DNA of 64,000 bases from Eulemur rufifrons (lineage: Eukaryota; Chordata; Mammalia; Primates; Lemuridae), in assembly GCF_041146395.1 (NCBI RefSeq), contig NC_090989.1, positions 250,346,843-250,410,842 on the forward strand. Reading direction: 5' to 3'. Positions 22,840-35,935 of the stretch are shown here, piece by piece. Below the pieces are notes generated by a model, which saw nothing but the letters and a program-made list of their open reading frames with translations, made no database searches and was not told the origin of the DNA. A program made the translations under genes and the position numbers. Position 1 is the stretch's first letter; the number at the start of each line of letters is the position of its first letter.

Positions 22840-23530
22840 AACACCAAGTAGGTAGTTGGGTACATGAGACTAGAACTTGGAGGGAGAGTCCGTGTCGGGG
22901 TGTAAATGTGTGGTTCATACGCATGTCAGTAATAATGGAAGCCACGGTCTGGATGACGCCACCCAGGGAAAAGTCATATAGAGGGGAAAGGGCAAGCCCT
23001 AGGACTGAGAATTGATTCCTTCATTGGGCTTCCTGGGCACATCAGAGTGAGGGAAACTGAGTCATCATCTAGGTGAAGAAAAAAGGAAAGGGCATTTGAC
23101 AGTGACCAGCAGGAGAGGCGTAAGGCAGCATGGAATATTCTGGGAAAGGTGAGATGCTCAGTGAGGCTGGAGGGTTCAGGAGGGACTGATGGGTGCTCAG
23201 GCCAGCACAGAGATGCTGGCGAGTCTTGTTTACCAGGGAATTTAGACTTTGATGCGGGCAGTCCATGAGTCTTGTAGTCAGAGTAATAGGGTTTGTTTGT
23301 AGAAACTTGCCCCAAAATGCAGAGGTTAGCCTAGAAAGGGAAGAGCTTGGCAGCAAAAAGGACCAGCCGGGAGGCTACTACAACAATCTGGCCACCAGGA
23401 GTTAAGAACTCCTCTAAGGCAGTGGCAGGGACCTACGTGTGAGATATTTCAGAAGTAGCATCAGCAAGACTCGGTGATGGTCTGAGTGTGAAAGAAGAGA
23501 GACAAGAGAGGAATCCAGGCCCCTAGAGTC
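22840..23530 (-). repeat. L2 LINE fragment
   Basis: Probably the continuation of the copy at 21681: gtaggtagttgggtacatgag, aggactgagaattgattcc, gggaggctactacaacaatctgg and aggcagtggcagggac. Confidence 0.68.
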
Positions 23531-23666
23531 AGGTTAAAAAGAGATACAGACATCAGTACATAAGTGTCATTTGTGAACATGTTGCCAAGAGAATCATAGC
23601 AGAACCCTCAACTCTAATTAGATGATGTCACTCCTATGAAGTTAGGCTGTAAGAAAGTCACAATCT

Positions 23667-24007
23667 GGCCGGGCGCGGTGGCTCACGCCTGTAATCCTAG
23701 CACTCTGGGAGGCCGAGGCGGGTGGATCGCTCGAGGTCAGGAGTTCGAGACCAGCCTGAGCAAGAGCGAGACCCCGTCTCTACTAAAAATAGAAAGACAT
23801 TATATGGACAACTAAAAATCTATATAGAAAAAATTAGCCGGGCATAGTGGCGCATGCCTGTAGTCCCAGCTACTCGGGAGGCTGAGGCAGTAGGATCGCT
23901 TAAGCCGAGGAGTCTGAGGTTGCTGTGAGCTAAGCTGACGCCACGGCACTCACTATAGCCTCGGCAACAAAGTGAGACTCTGTCTCAACAAAAAAAAAAA
24001 AAAAAAA
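23667..24007 (+). mobile_element. Young full-length Alu
   Basis: Near-consensus strepsirrhine Alu with an exact 16-bp TSD, AAGAAAGTCACAATCT, at 23651-23666 and 24008-24023. Confidence 0.96.
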
Positions 24008-24023
24008 AAGAAAGTCACAATCT

Positions 24024-25309
24024 GTGGTCCTATGGTCCATTTTGTCTCTGACATTCTTGGATGCTAAATCACAGGGGGTGGAAACAACAATGTTGGATTG
24101 TAGCCCATATGACCGCATAGATAGTAGATCCATTAATGGAAACGGAGTAGCAAGCAGCGCTGTAAAACATAATACACCTCCTAGCAGCCCAAAGAGCTGG
24201 CGGCCACAGTATAAGAACATTGCCGCTAAGGGAGATGGAGTAACTAAGATTCCAGAAGCAACTGGAAGAGGAAGCTCCCCTGGGGGACTGAGAGTTATAC
24301 AGTTGGATGTCTAGGGACACAGAACAGCACCTCTCTTGGGAGGATTGAGCTGGAGTAATGGTAGGAAGGGGACTCAGAGAGTGGACTCTAATACTTTTGG
24401 TTGGAAACCTTGAACCAATGAGCAAAACAGACCTAGCTCATGTCTGACATTCATGGGGGGATGGCAGCAGGGTGGTACAGCAGGATTACATTAAGACACT
24501 AAAAGATACGTGGTCCTAGTACTGTTCTTCTGAACCATCACTTCTACTTTTCTGCTACTATGGAAGAACAGCTGAAATTCTACAAGCTGAGAGATTTCAT
24601 ATCTACCCAGACCTTAAGACTTCCTGGATAAAGTTTGGCAGATGGCAAATACATAGCAGGATCAGATCTGTGGACATTTACACAAAAGCCAGATGTCATC
24701 TCCCCTGTGTCCTCTGATCCCCGTGTCTGCTCACACCACTCAGCATTACTGCATCTCGCAGGATACAGAGCTCACATCCATCTAGTCTCGCTGCCTGATC
24801 CGGCCACACAAACAGCTTTAGTAAGCAACGTTGATTTCCCTGAAGACTCTGTGTGTCCTGGAGGAGGGGCAGTGGGCAGGAAGAATATTTATATCACAAA
24901 ACCTGAAGAAAACGAGGTAAAAATTCACATTCTCTATCTGTACCTTCAGAATCCCTTCCTGGCTGCATCATCTCCAGGGATTTCCCTCCCTGAATCCTCC
25001 CAGACTCCATCCACTGCTTTCTTCTCTCTCGCTTGACCCCCTCACTCCTGCCTCCATTTTCATCTTTTTTTCTTCCTTTCTTATGCAAGCAATTTAGTTC
25101 CTTCTCCCAAATCTAACTCACAAATTTACAGACCCAGAGACATCATGGTGCTCCCCCAAACCCACCCTCCTAAGGAAGGTGCCCTACAGTTAAGAAGACT
25201 CACCCTCCTAAGGAAGCAGTTGGGGTTACAAATAATAAAGGATTGGTTGCTGTTTCATATAGATATAACAATCTCTAAAAGTAAAATAAGAGTAGTCATG
25301 TCACCTTTA
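24024..25309. other. Intergenic, no feature recognised
   Basis: Open frames at 24024-24314 (96 codons) and 24635-25036 (133 codons) lack recognisable domains, splice sites or a CpG context. I do not call them genes. Confidence 0.4.
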
Positions 25310-25480
25310 AGGAGCATGCCAGGCACTTTTTACATACAGGTACAGCAAATTTAGGATTATCGATACAATTCAGCCCAGAGAGATTAAATATTTAACCTAC
25401 CTAAAATCACAAAGTGAGAGAGGCAGCTCAGAATTGAAGCCTAGTTCCAACGCCAAAGCCCCATGACCTTTCCTATGCTG
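25310..25480 (-). repeat. MIR SINE
   Basis: Antisense MIR pattern: gcatgccaggcactttttacat, aatcacaaagtgagagaggcag and gaattgaagcctagttccaa. Confidence 0.65.
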
Positions 25481-27429
25481 CTCTATATTTCCAAGAATAG
25501 TTTGCTGGCAAATATTTAGCTTTAAGCCACAAATTACTCAACCTGGAAAACTACAGTGGTGTAAGAATATAAAGTGAGCCTGAGTTGAACAAAACAAAAC
25601 AAAAAAACAGCATATAGGGCTATGAATGAGGGATGGGGATGGAACAGAGGATACAATTTTGGAGCACTTAGGATGTATCTGGTTCTGTGGTCCAGAATTT
25701 ACATACTTTTTCTCTTTTACTCCTCCCAAAAACCCCATGAAACAGAGATTAGTATTTTCACATTACCTCTCTCTCCTTCTCGCCTCTGTGGCCCATTTAC
25801 AAGGCTGACATGACACCTATTTTCATTTTGCTCAAGCTAAACTTGGACAGTTCTATAGAACTCTTCAGTTTCTCGGATCTACTGTTGTTCTTGACCCTCC
25901 TCCCTGGGAGCTATTTATCAGCCCTATGGACAACCATCAGGGGGCTGGATGTTATTTTCTATTTACTTTTCCGCAGCCTGAGGACTTGAGGGTGGGAAGG
26001 AGAAGAGCTCCTTCCGAGTGGCTTGCAGTCCTTGCTGGGGTCCTGGCTGCATTCTCTCTTCCGAGTCCCAGCAGATGTCCTTTACCAGGGTCAGTCTTGC
26101 CAGCCTGGGGCAAGCGTTTCCTAATCCATGGGCATTGGTTAGTTCCCCAAGCTCAGTAAGCACCTTGCAGAATGTCCGGCCCTGTTCACTCCTCTTATTT
26201 CAGCAAGTCTCTGCAGCGGTACAGAGTGTGGCTGCTACGCGTGGTAGTTTCCACACCTACCCTTCCCTCCGTCCACTTCTCTTCACATCAAGGTGAATTC
26301 AGGAAAAGTATCAGAATTTTGTTGACTCACTTTTCCTTAGTTCTCTTAAGCAAGGTTAAGAGTCACTTTTCAAACTTTATTACATGAAGTTTTACCCTTT
26401 TTCAATCTTGATCACTGATGATGAATTTTAAAATGCAATAGTTTTGTCCATTTCATTAGGTACTGGGAGAGAAATGCTCTCTGATCTGACTTCCTTTACC
26501 CCACACTTGTAGAACAACTTTTAACAAGCACTGCTGGTGATTCCAAGCAGGTAGGCCACACTCAGAAAAAACCAAAGCCTGAAATTCAGTGTCAGGGTAA
26601 AAATAAAATTAAGGATGGGGTGAAAAATAGAGAGCTTTATTTCACATTGCCTTCAAAGACTGAGATGGTTTCTAATTTTATACTTAACTTAAATCGTATA
26701 CTTACGATTTCCAAGAGCTAAAACCAAAAACAACAAAGGCCAAGACACAAGGTGAATAGTTGCAGATTAAAAATCTCATATATTAAATAGACTTAAAAAA
26801 AAAAACCCAAAGCATCCTCATAATCACACAGATATCAGAATGGCATTAAAATGTGTCCCAAGTACACAATATCCTTTTCCCAAGATGTCTCCTTCTAAAA
26901 GCAGCTGAGCTGAACATCTCTGACTTTACCATACTTTGCATTTACTTATCTTACAAAGTGAGACTAATTCTTTCATTACTTTTAGAGATTAATTCTGTGT
27001 GCTGACTTCAACAAGACTCGATGTTTTCCATTTGTGCTCAGCCACATTTTAAGCAACACCCTGGGAGACGGAGTCAGTGCTGTGTACAGGGATTTAGCTG
27101 CACAGTTCACATCGAGATCAGCAAAAGGGTGGATAAATCCCTAGGTGCCGTTTTAATTTTGTTGCCAGGAAAAAAAAAAAAAAAAACAGCCTAACCAGTG
27201 TTCAGAGTCCATAAGGCTTAGCTTCTCCGATGTGCCTCTGTGAAGTGCAGTGGGCAGGAAACAACACACCCTGGAGCCTGACCTCCCCCGAATCACAGCT
27301 GCCTGCCAAGCTCCGGAGGCTTGGTGCTTAGAGTCTGGCGATCACACTGTGCCATGTGACTGGGTCACAGATTCTTGAGGGCTGCCTGTCTTCCTTTCAG
27401 CACTTGGCAGGTGTGTTCCTCATTAGCTT
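25481..27429. other. Intergenic, no feature recognised
   Basis: Mixed unique sequence with an A18 run near 27170. No exon-like frame is supported. Confidence 0.4.
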
Positions 27430-27620
27430 AATTCTCTCTGTGTTCCTGGGATGATTCACAACGATTGTTCCACATGTCGCCTTAACCTAGCACATAAATT
27501 AGGAAGAGTTGTTTATTCATTTTAAAGTATAATAATCCCTCCTACTTGCAATGGCTGAAGAAGCCATATGGTCAATGGCCATTGCTGTTGATTTTCTGGC
27601 GTGTTTCACAATGACTAGTT
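27430..27620. promoter_or_regulatory. Possible conserved non-coding element
   Basis: Dense short motifs in otherwise repeat-free DNA: acaacgattgttcc (SOX-like), ccattgctgttg, acaatgactag and taggtaataattatgg. There is also a short inverted arrangement, aatggctgaagaagccat. Judged by motif texture only. Confidence 0.2.
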
Positions 27621-27639
27621 AGGTAATAATTATGGAGGC

Positions 27640-27840
27640 AGGTGTAGCAGTGGTTAAACACCTGCGCTCAGGCATTTAAATCCTGGCTCTACCACTATCT
27701 GCATGGTAGGGCAAGGTGCTTAACCTCACTAAACCTCAGGTTGCTTATCTGTAAAATGGAGATGATAATGGCACCCACTAGGAGGATTAAAAAAGCTAAT
27801 ACTGTATATGGGAACTCTTAGTCCCGTGCCGATGTTCTCA
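27640..27840 (+). repeat. MIR SINE
   Basis: Well-kept MIR: agcagtggttaaacacctgc, taaatcctggctctaccacta, tgcttaacctcactaaacctcagg and ctgtaaaatggagatgataatgg. Confidence 0.82.
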
Positions 27841-27904
27841 ATGAAGCAGCTTCTGAAGATAATTATCATCTTATTATTTTATTTAAGAAAGCTGGTACCA
27901 AAGG

Positions 27905-28500
<596 letters not shown>

Positions 28501-28619
28501 TCTCTCTCCCCTGCCCTTCCCAGCCTCTAGTATTGTTGCTTTACAATGAATATGAATATAATGAAGTACTTCTGACACCAGATGCTTTTCAAGTTTCAAA
28601 AATTTATTTTTTAACTGTA

Positions 28620-28740
28620 CCAAACTGCCTTGCTTTATGGATGAGGACACAGAGAAATACAAAGAGGCTTGCTGAGGTCACAAAGTGACTCCAGTACCCT
28701 TATTTTAAGTCCAGTGATTTTTTGGCTACATTGCCCTGCC
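28620..28740 (-). repeat. MIR SINE fragment
   Basis: ttatggatgaggacacagag, gaggtcacaaagtgactcc and attgccctgcc match the complement of MIR. Confidence 0.55.
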
Positions 28741-30119
28741 TTTCCTTGTGTGATCATATTCATCAGTGGAGACTCTTATGTTCTAGCCATGTTCCTACAG
28801 AGCCATTCTAGATGTTAGTAATTTCACATTTTGACTGTTATAACAGAGAACCTCAAAATAACCCTGAATTAAGCAAGATACTTCTCTCTCCTGTTAAAGT
28901 GCAGGTAAGCAATGCAGGGCTAGAATGGAGGCCCTGCAGTCACCAGAGCCCAGGCCTCCTATCTCTTGGTACCCTGCCCACCTCAACACATTTGGTCTGA
29001 GATGATTACTCTAGGTTTTATCATTATTTCCACTTTCCAGTGGTTCAGCCTAACTGGAGTTCTGCTCTAGGATCCACCTTCAGAGTGATAAAAACTCCCC
29101 ATTTGCCTGGCTTGTCCTCTGCGTATATAAGCTATTTCCTCTTGGGACCATGTAGGAGCAGGTATTTGGTAGCAGCTAAAATTCATATGTTTAGGATCCA
29201 ATGTCCTGGCCATCTGCCTCTCAAGTTAAAAATATCTATTGACACCTGGAGATACAACTGTGTATGTATACATACAATCTACAGTTAGAATTTGTAAACA
29301 AAATAACTTTGTACCTCTTAAGCAGCCCTGGAATTAACAACATAATGCAAACACATTTCTCTTTACCTAAATTTGGAATATGAATCATATCATTAACCAA
29401 TGTGTTCACCATCCTACTTCCAGCTCCCTGATTTGGTTTCCCTTAGGGTGCCAGTTCTCCTCTCCCTTACCTCTAAGTCTCACGTGCTTGTTTCTTTGTG
29501 TTACCCATGAAACTGAACACAGGAAAGACCCAGCACAGCCAAGGAGTTGTAATACTCAGACGAGAAGTCCAAGCCAGAGCCTCCACGCATTTCAAGTTCC
29601 TCTCCAAATATTGCTTTAACCAGCGCTAGTTATCTGGAGAATTGGATCATCTCTTCTTACTGTGATTGGCCTTCAAATTAACATGTAGCCATGGTAACAA
29701 CTGAGTGTTGGTGATAACAAGAAACCTTGTTTGGAGGAAAACTCTTTTATTGTCAAAGCAGCTCTGTATGTGCCTTCTTACCTATTTTAATCAATTATTC
29801 ATTCCATTATTAAATGGAGCTTTCTCTTAAACTGTTTGTATTAGACGCAGGATATTGCCTGTTTAAAAGAGAAATGGAATATTCAGAATGGGAGGGGAAA
29901 GAAAGCCTAGATGAAGCTGAAAGCATTGAAAAATACAGGTGGGAAGCTGACACCATCATGAGGGTATTTCTGCTGAGGCAAACAGAGATGAGGAAGAGAC
30001 TTACCCAGTGTTTTGATTTTACACAATTATCAGTCAAGCTGTTTTCTTCATAAAAAATCGAAATATCTTAATTTTCCCTGAAAACACATTTTTAGCTTAC
30101 TGCTAAAATAAAAAAAAAA
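28741..30119. other. Intergenic, no feature recognised
   Basis: An open frame at 29814-30053 is acidic and helix-like by composition, but I recognise no family and see no exon signals. Confidence 0.4.
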
Positions 30120-30960
30120 ACTAATAGCCTCCTCCCCCTGCTTATAATCCCACACCCCCAAACTGTTACCAGTTTGTCAAATACACTTACAGATATTTTA
30201 TGCATATGTGGCTTAAACATATACATCTTGTGGTGTATGTATATGTGTGTGTGCCTGCATATATGTGTACATATTTAATTTTAAAACACAAATGGGATCT
30301 ATATTTATTAGGATTAGATTTGGCTGCGTGTAACAGAGACTCTTAATATATGACTTGAATAAGACGAATGTTTATTTTTCTTTCACAAGAGAAAAACAAC
30401 AGCAGGACTTCTGCCGTGACATCCATAGTCTAAGGAGCAGACTGGAGAAAGAGAGGGAAAGGGGCATAATCTTCTCCTTTTTAAGGAAACTTCTGCTTAT
30501 ACCTCATTGCCAGAATTTAGTTATATGGCCACGTCTTTGCAAGGGAGAAGGGAAATGTAATCTTTCAGCTGAGTGATGTTGTGCTCAGCTAAAAACAAGT
30601 TCCCCTTAATTGAGGGAGAAGACTGGAATAGCCATTCTAGTCTATTTGGCAGGGAGCTAACACTCTTTCCAGGGTCACACTATTGATCATGTTCTATGAC
30701 CTGCCTTTTCCACTCAATATCTTGTGAATAGTTTTCTTTTTTAACAGTGAAATAGTACTCTACTGCAAACTCTGTCATAGCTGGTTTAACCAAATCCCTA
30801 TTGGTGGGTATCTCAGTAATTTTCTTTCTTTTCTTTCCCCCCAGAAAGATATTTTCTATCCTTTGTATGTGAAAAACACAAAGACAATCTCCACAATATC
30901 ATTAACATCTGGTTGTCCTCTCACTTCTCTCAACATTTCTAAGTTTGTGTTCAGTTCAGG
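30120..30960 (-). mobile_element. Old L1 3' fragment (antisense), interrupted
   Basis: Antisense L1M text at 30120-30300 (cttacagatattttatgcata, aacacaaatgggatc) and at 30670-30900 (ccactcaatatcttgtg, aatagtactctactgcaaac, ggtttaaccaaatccctattgg). It is split by the block at 30300-30640. Confidence 0.55.
30300..30640 (+). repeat. Old interspersed repeat, family not named
   Basis: gaatgtttatttttctttcac, ctgccgtgacatccatagtc, ctttttaaggaaacttctgc, ttagttatatggccacgtc and gaagggaaatgtaatcttt are familiar from a dispersed mammalian repeat. It resembles 17456-17800. Confidence 0.45.
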
Positions 30961-31601
30961 TCAAAGCACACTTCTTATTAATATGACAACTGGTGACGAC
31001 CAGCTCAGTGGTTAAACCAAGAAGCTCCAAAGCACTTCCCAAAGCCAAACTTGCACCCAGAACAAGGTAATGGTCACTGTTTGGTGGTCTGCTGCCAGTC
31101 TGATCCACTATAGCTTTCTGAATCCCAGCAAAGCCATTCCATCTGAGAAGTATGCTCAGCAAATCGATGAGATGTACCAAAAACTGCAACACCTGCAGCT
31201 GACACTGGTCAACAGAAAGGGCCCAATTCTTCTCCACAACAATGCCCGACTGGATGTCACACAACCAATGCTTCAAAAGTTGAACAAATTGGGCTATGAA
31301 GTTTTTTGCCTCATCTGCCACATTTACCCCTCACCAACCACCACTTCTTCAAGCATCTCGTCAACTTGTTGCAGGGAAAACGCTTCCACAACCAGCAGGA
31401 TGCAGAAAAGGATTTCCAAGAGTTCTTTGAATCCCAAAGCACGGATATTTATGCTACAGGAATAAGCAAACTTATTTATCATTGGCAAAAATGTGTTCAT
31501 TGTAATGGTTCCCATTTTGATTAATAAAGATGTGTTTGAGCCTAGTTATAATGATTTAAAATTCACAGTCCGAAACCGCAATTACTTTTGCACCAACCTA
31601 A
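30960..31601 (+). mobile_element. Hsmar1-type mariner transposon, 5'-truncated
   Basis: This is the 3' half of a mariner element. The transposase catalytic domain reads MVTVWWSAASLIHYSFLNP, SEKYAQQIDEM, LVNRKGPILLHNNARLD and onward to WQKCVHCNGSHFD. It closely resembles the transposase part of human SETMAR (Hsmar1). The 3' inverted repeat is intact at 31571-31601 (complement TTAGGTTGGTGCAAAAGTAA), followed by a TA. The second catalytic Asp (HDN in the active form) is Asn here, and a frameshift near 31300 breaks the frame. The 5' half of the element, of about 1.29 kb, is missing. Confidence 0.88.
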
Positions 31602-34495
31602 TAAAAGCCATCTTCCTTTCCTGTGTTTTATCTGTAATGCTCCTGAAGGCTCTGGTTGGAGCTCCTTGTCAACCCCAATGGCTTCCTTTACTGGGAAGTT
31701 AATGAAATGACTCAGGCCAGGAGTTGGAAGGGGTCCAGTTCTGGGATCCAAATCCGATCTGGTCCTAACTGCAATTTGGACCACCTAGTGGCAATAATCC
31801 ACTCCCCTCTAAATATTAGTAGGCTGCAGCTTCTAGAAGAGTAGCATTGGTGTTTCAGAAATTCTCTGATTAATTGGCTCCCATTTTATCTGCTCCCAAT
31901 CTAGGGAGATTGGGCCCTGAGAATAATGAGGGTGTGGGAACCCACCTTTTGCTTCCCCATTTCCTGAGATAAAGTGGCAAGTCGTGGTCACCTACATACC
32001 CTTCCCCACCACCACCGCCGCTGCCCACCTCTCTGCCTGAGGGCCTGGGCTGGGCTGTGGGAGGACAGGACCGGTCCTGAAGAGACGCTGGGGCACTCCG
32101 CCACAGGGTTTCATGGCAGGTGCTTGCATTTACTCCACGCTATGCTGTTTCCTTAACATTAGTATGCTGGGGTTCTTAAAAAAATAAAATTAGTCTAAAA
32201 TTAGGAAATTAAGCTGGAAGGCACACTGGACATGAACACATAAGCTATGATTGAAACTACTTGATTAAGCTTAGTAAAAAAGAAACAAAAACATAGGGTT
32301 CCTATCAAAGGGCTGCCAGCGAGGAGGCAGGTTGCCCCAAGGGGGCGATAAAGAGATTGACACGAAGACTCTGTCTTAATTGGAAGAGCTCAAGCTTCTT
32401 GGATGGCAATTGATACAGAAATGACATCAATAGACCTTACCAAACAAGCTAAAGGGAGTATTTATTGATTCAAAGACCCTCATCCAAAGATGAGCTATGT
32501 TCTAAACTTGCCAGTTATCATGTCTACTTTCCTCCAGACATCAAAAACCGGGGAGATACGGGGGAACTAGAAGTCTTAATGTGACTCCTGGGCATGTCTA
32601 CAAGACACCAAGAGCTGGAAATGGCCCTTCTGGAAGGTGTCTCAGTGGCCCCATGGAGGTCATGAGCCCCTTGACGCAGCCACTTCAGAATGATACCCAC
32701 AAGCTGGCCACTCTGTTTTTGTGGTCAGCAGGCCAAAGAAACTGTGAGTAAAAAAAAGAATGTATGAGTAACTGTATGTATTGTAATGACTCAGTACGAA
32801 GCACGTAGGAGATCTGGCTTTGTAACTCATACATGTCTATTGAAAATTGGAATCCGTGGTTCAGTGGCTTTGGGTCCTAAGCCTTTTCTCTCATTTCTTG
32901 TTCTTATAGAAATATTACTCCCACTTTTTCCTGATTTCTTTGTTTCTCACTCTATTGTGTTTAACAATTATATTAAAGGTGGCCTCTCCTTTTCCCTGTG
33001 CCTTTAGTAAACTAGTAATATGTGTTAAAATCAAAGGACACATAGATCACTGTTTTAAAATCATGTGTTAGCAATTAGGCAATTATGAAAATACTCTCTA
33101 GGCAAGCAGCTATGTATCTAGTGTTTTTGTTTTATATGTACCATTATGCCATGCAAATAAGAATTTATAGTGGGAATTCATAGAGAATTCTTTCTGGGAT
33201 TCTTCTGTTAATTTAAGCAATCTTGTTTCTCACAATTTTTCTTTATTATAAAATTCTATTTTAAAATGTAAATATTATCAATCAGAGTGGTGTTCATTAA
33301 TCCTTGGGTAGAATTTATTCTCTAAATCACTTATGGTTTACAAATATTCACATGAAGATTGAATATATATTTATAAGTCATGTTTTCATTTCTATGTAGG
33401 GGAAATAACTGATTTTCAAAATTATCTTATTCAACTCAACTCAAAACTATGTGAGAAACCACATTCATCAGTAAATTGGAGCACTTCCAGATTACTCAGG
33501 ATTTAGTCATCTTATACAGCATATGTATGCATTACTGATGCTTATTTGCCTGTATCCCATAAGTAAATATTTTGGAATGGCTAATTGATGTATGTATAAT
33601 ATAAGCAATTTATATTTTATTTTTAATTTTTTAATTAAAATTTATTTTTAATTATTATGGGTATATAATATTGGCATGCAATTTCTATTTTGAATTGACA
33701 AGCAAGAACTAGTACCTAATTTTATGCTTCATCACTATCTGTCACTTTGTTCACACATAAGAAACATTTATTATAATATTATAATAGCAATGGCAAGAAA
33801 AAAACATGAATATTATTGAGATTAAAAACTCAGAAAAACCTTGCCTGGGCTATTGGGCATGGAGTATACAGGGAGATAAAACCCGGGTTTATTAGTGAGG
33901 CATGCTGCATTGTCTAAAAGAGGCATTCACTGTTTAAAAAAATAAGAAAGAATTATTAATAGCAACTGACTGGAGGCTGCTGAAGAGTTTTTAGAATTAA
34001 TGCATTTCTTTCATCATTTAGGAAATTAAGTTTCTTCTGGAATTGCAGAGCTCTGGATATATACAGGACTGATTACTAAACAGCAAACCATTGAAAAGTG
34101 TTATTTTTAAAAGGGAAGAGACAAAAACTCAGAGAAAGCCCAAATTCCTAGACTAGCTCAAAGGATCAAACACGAGGTACTCAGGAGAAGTAGCCTTGAG
34201 CAATGGCTGGCTAGGTAAATCAGCCTCACAGGGAGAAAAATCTTGAGGGTTGAGTAGCAGAATTTCTTTTTTCACTTAATAAAATAAAAACCTTAATAAA
34301 ATAAAATTTTAACTTACCACTTTTTTAAACAATAAAATGCTCACCCCTCTGTTTGTTTACTTATAAGCAGCCATTTCTCTTCTACATGCTAATGCTTTTT
34401 AAAGCACTGAGACTTCCACAGGATAATATGAAAGTATTGGTTATTACAATTTTTTGCTTTCTTGGTTTTTTTTTGTGTGTGTTTGTTTGTTTGTT
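31602..34495. other. Intergenic, no feature recognised
   Basis: Increasingly AT-rich from 33000 on. Chance frames only. Confidence 0.4.
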
Positions 34496-34612
34496 TAAGA
34501 GACAGAGATGGGGTCTTACTATGTTGCCCAGGTGGGACTTGAAATCCTGGGCTCCAGATCAAGTGGTCCTCTGGCCTCTGTCTCCCTGGTAGCTGGGACT
34601 ACAGGCGTGTAC
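34496..34612 (-). mobile_element. Alu-type monomer (FLAM/FRAM)
   Basis: agagacagagatggggtcttactatgttgcccagg through tagctgggactacaggcgtg, without a second arm. Confidence 0.72.
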
Positions 34613-34974
34613 CACCTGTAGTAGGCAAGTATTAGGTTATTTGAGTGCCTATATTCTTTTATGGGTCATAAAAAAAAGTCTAACTGCCCCTGTGTGTGCC
34701 TTTCATTGATTAAACTTCTATATAGAATCTCTATTTTACATTAGTTTCAGACCAAGAATTATAACCAGCAAGATTGTCATATTTCTTTATTTTTCAAAAT
34801 CAAGATAAATTAAGCTCAAGAGCCTCAATCTCTAAGGTTGGGGAGAAGTCATTACTAGTCATTTAGGGATGATGGAAGAGCCTCTGGCTTACAAGATCCA
34901 ATAAAAAGGAGGAGCCTGGTTCTCAGTCTAGGTTGCTCCTGCTGTCCCTGTCCTTGCCAAGGACTAGGTGATTA

Positions 34975-35715
34975 TCTCTGCAGTGTTAAGAAAGAGGAGT
35001 ACTGGCACTTTGAGGGCAAATAATACAATTAGTAAGGCATGGGGGGGCAGCAGGTCCGGGGGACAAGGAAACATCCCTGTATAAGTGACACTTAACTGAG
35101 ACCTGAAGGAAGAGTAGGTTGTGGCTGGGCTAAGGGAGCAAGAATGGGAACAAAGGGGCACATTCCAGAAGAAAAGAACAACACATAGAACATGCTGACG
35201 TGGTGGCAGGACAGAGCCTGGTACTGAGAGAAGGCCAGGATCTTCTCAGCAGATCAGCGTCAGCAGCCATTAGCTCAACACCTAGGGGGACCACACCTGA
35301 GTATAAAGATGCAGGAGACCTGTCTCCTATCCTTAAGAAGATCACAATCTGGGAGCAGGGCTGGGAAGAAACAGACACGAAAATCATTTTGTACTATACA
35401 GTTTGCTGCGTTGTAAAGAAATAAGCAAGAAACGTAGGGGAAACGAAGAGAGAGAACTAACACATCCTGGAGGAGTTAAGCTGAGAGGCGTCTGGAAGGG
35501 CTTTGAGGATCAGCTGATTGTAAGTTAAACAGGGGGGAGTGATCCCAGGCATAGGGACCCACGTGTAGAAGGAAAGGCCCACCCAGTCAGGAAGTTTCTT
35601 GTGGTCTGCATGGCTGGAGGCTGGGTGAATGCTTTGAGATGACAAGGGAGAGAGAGGCAGACACCAGATCATGAAGGACCTATGTGCAAAGCTCAGAAGT
35701 CTGAACTTGATTCAG
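34975..35715 (-). repeat. L2 LINE fragments
   Basis: Antisense L2 landmarks: tgacacttaactgagacctgaaggaagag, ggcacattccagaag, ccttaagaagatcacaatctggg, cttgaggatcagctg-like text and gatcatgaaggacctatg. Probably two overlapping pieces. Confidence 0.68.
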
Positions 35716-35721
35716 TAGGTC

Positions 35722-35935
35722 AGTGATTCTCAACAGAGGTGACACCACCTCCTTGGGGGCATTGTGGACATTTGTGGGAGTGTTTTTGGTTACCATGATG
35801 GGAGGGGATGTGAACTGGTATTTAGTGGACAGGAACCAAGGATGCTAGACATCCTGAAACAAAAGGGACAGTCCTATACAATGAGTTCCCCATCCCAGCA
35901 GGATTGATGTGGGTGACATGCCTCTTTATAATTAT
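35722..35935 (+). mobile_element. MER20 hAT-type DNA transposon
   Basis: cagtgattctcaacagaggtg, ttgggggcattgtggacatttg, tttttggttaccatgatggg, ggatgctagacatcctg and gggacagtcctatac follow the MER20 consensus order. Confidence 0.75.

Noticed and set aside
29814..30053. 79-codon frame resembling a soluble helical protein
   Set aside because: No homolog recognised, no splice sites in phase, flanked by ordinary intergenic DNA.
31070..31524. Mariner transposase frames as a functional gene (SETMAR-like)
   Set aside because: No SET-domain exons nearby, catalytic Asp changed, frame broken, 5' half missing.
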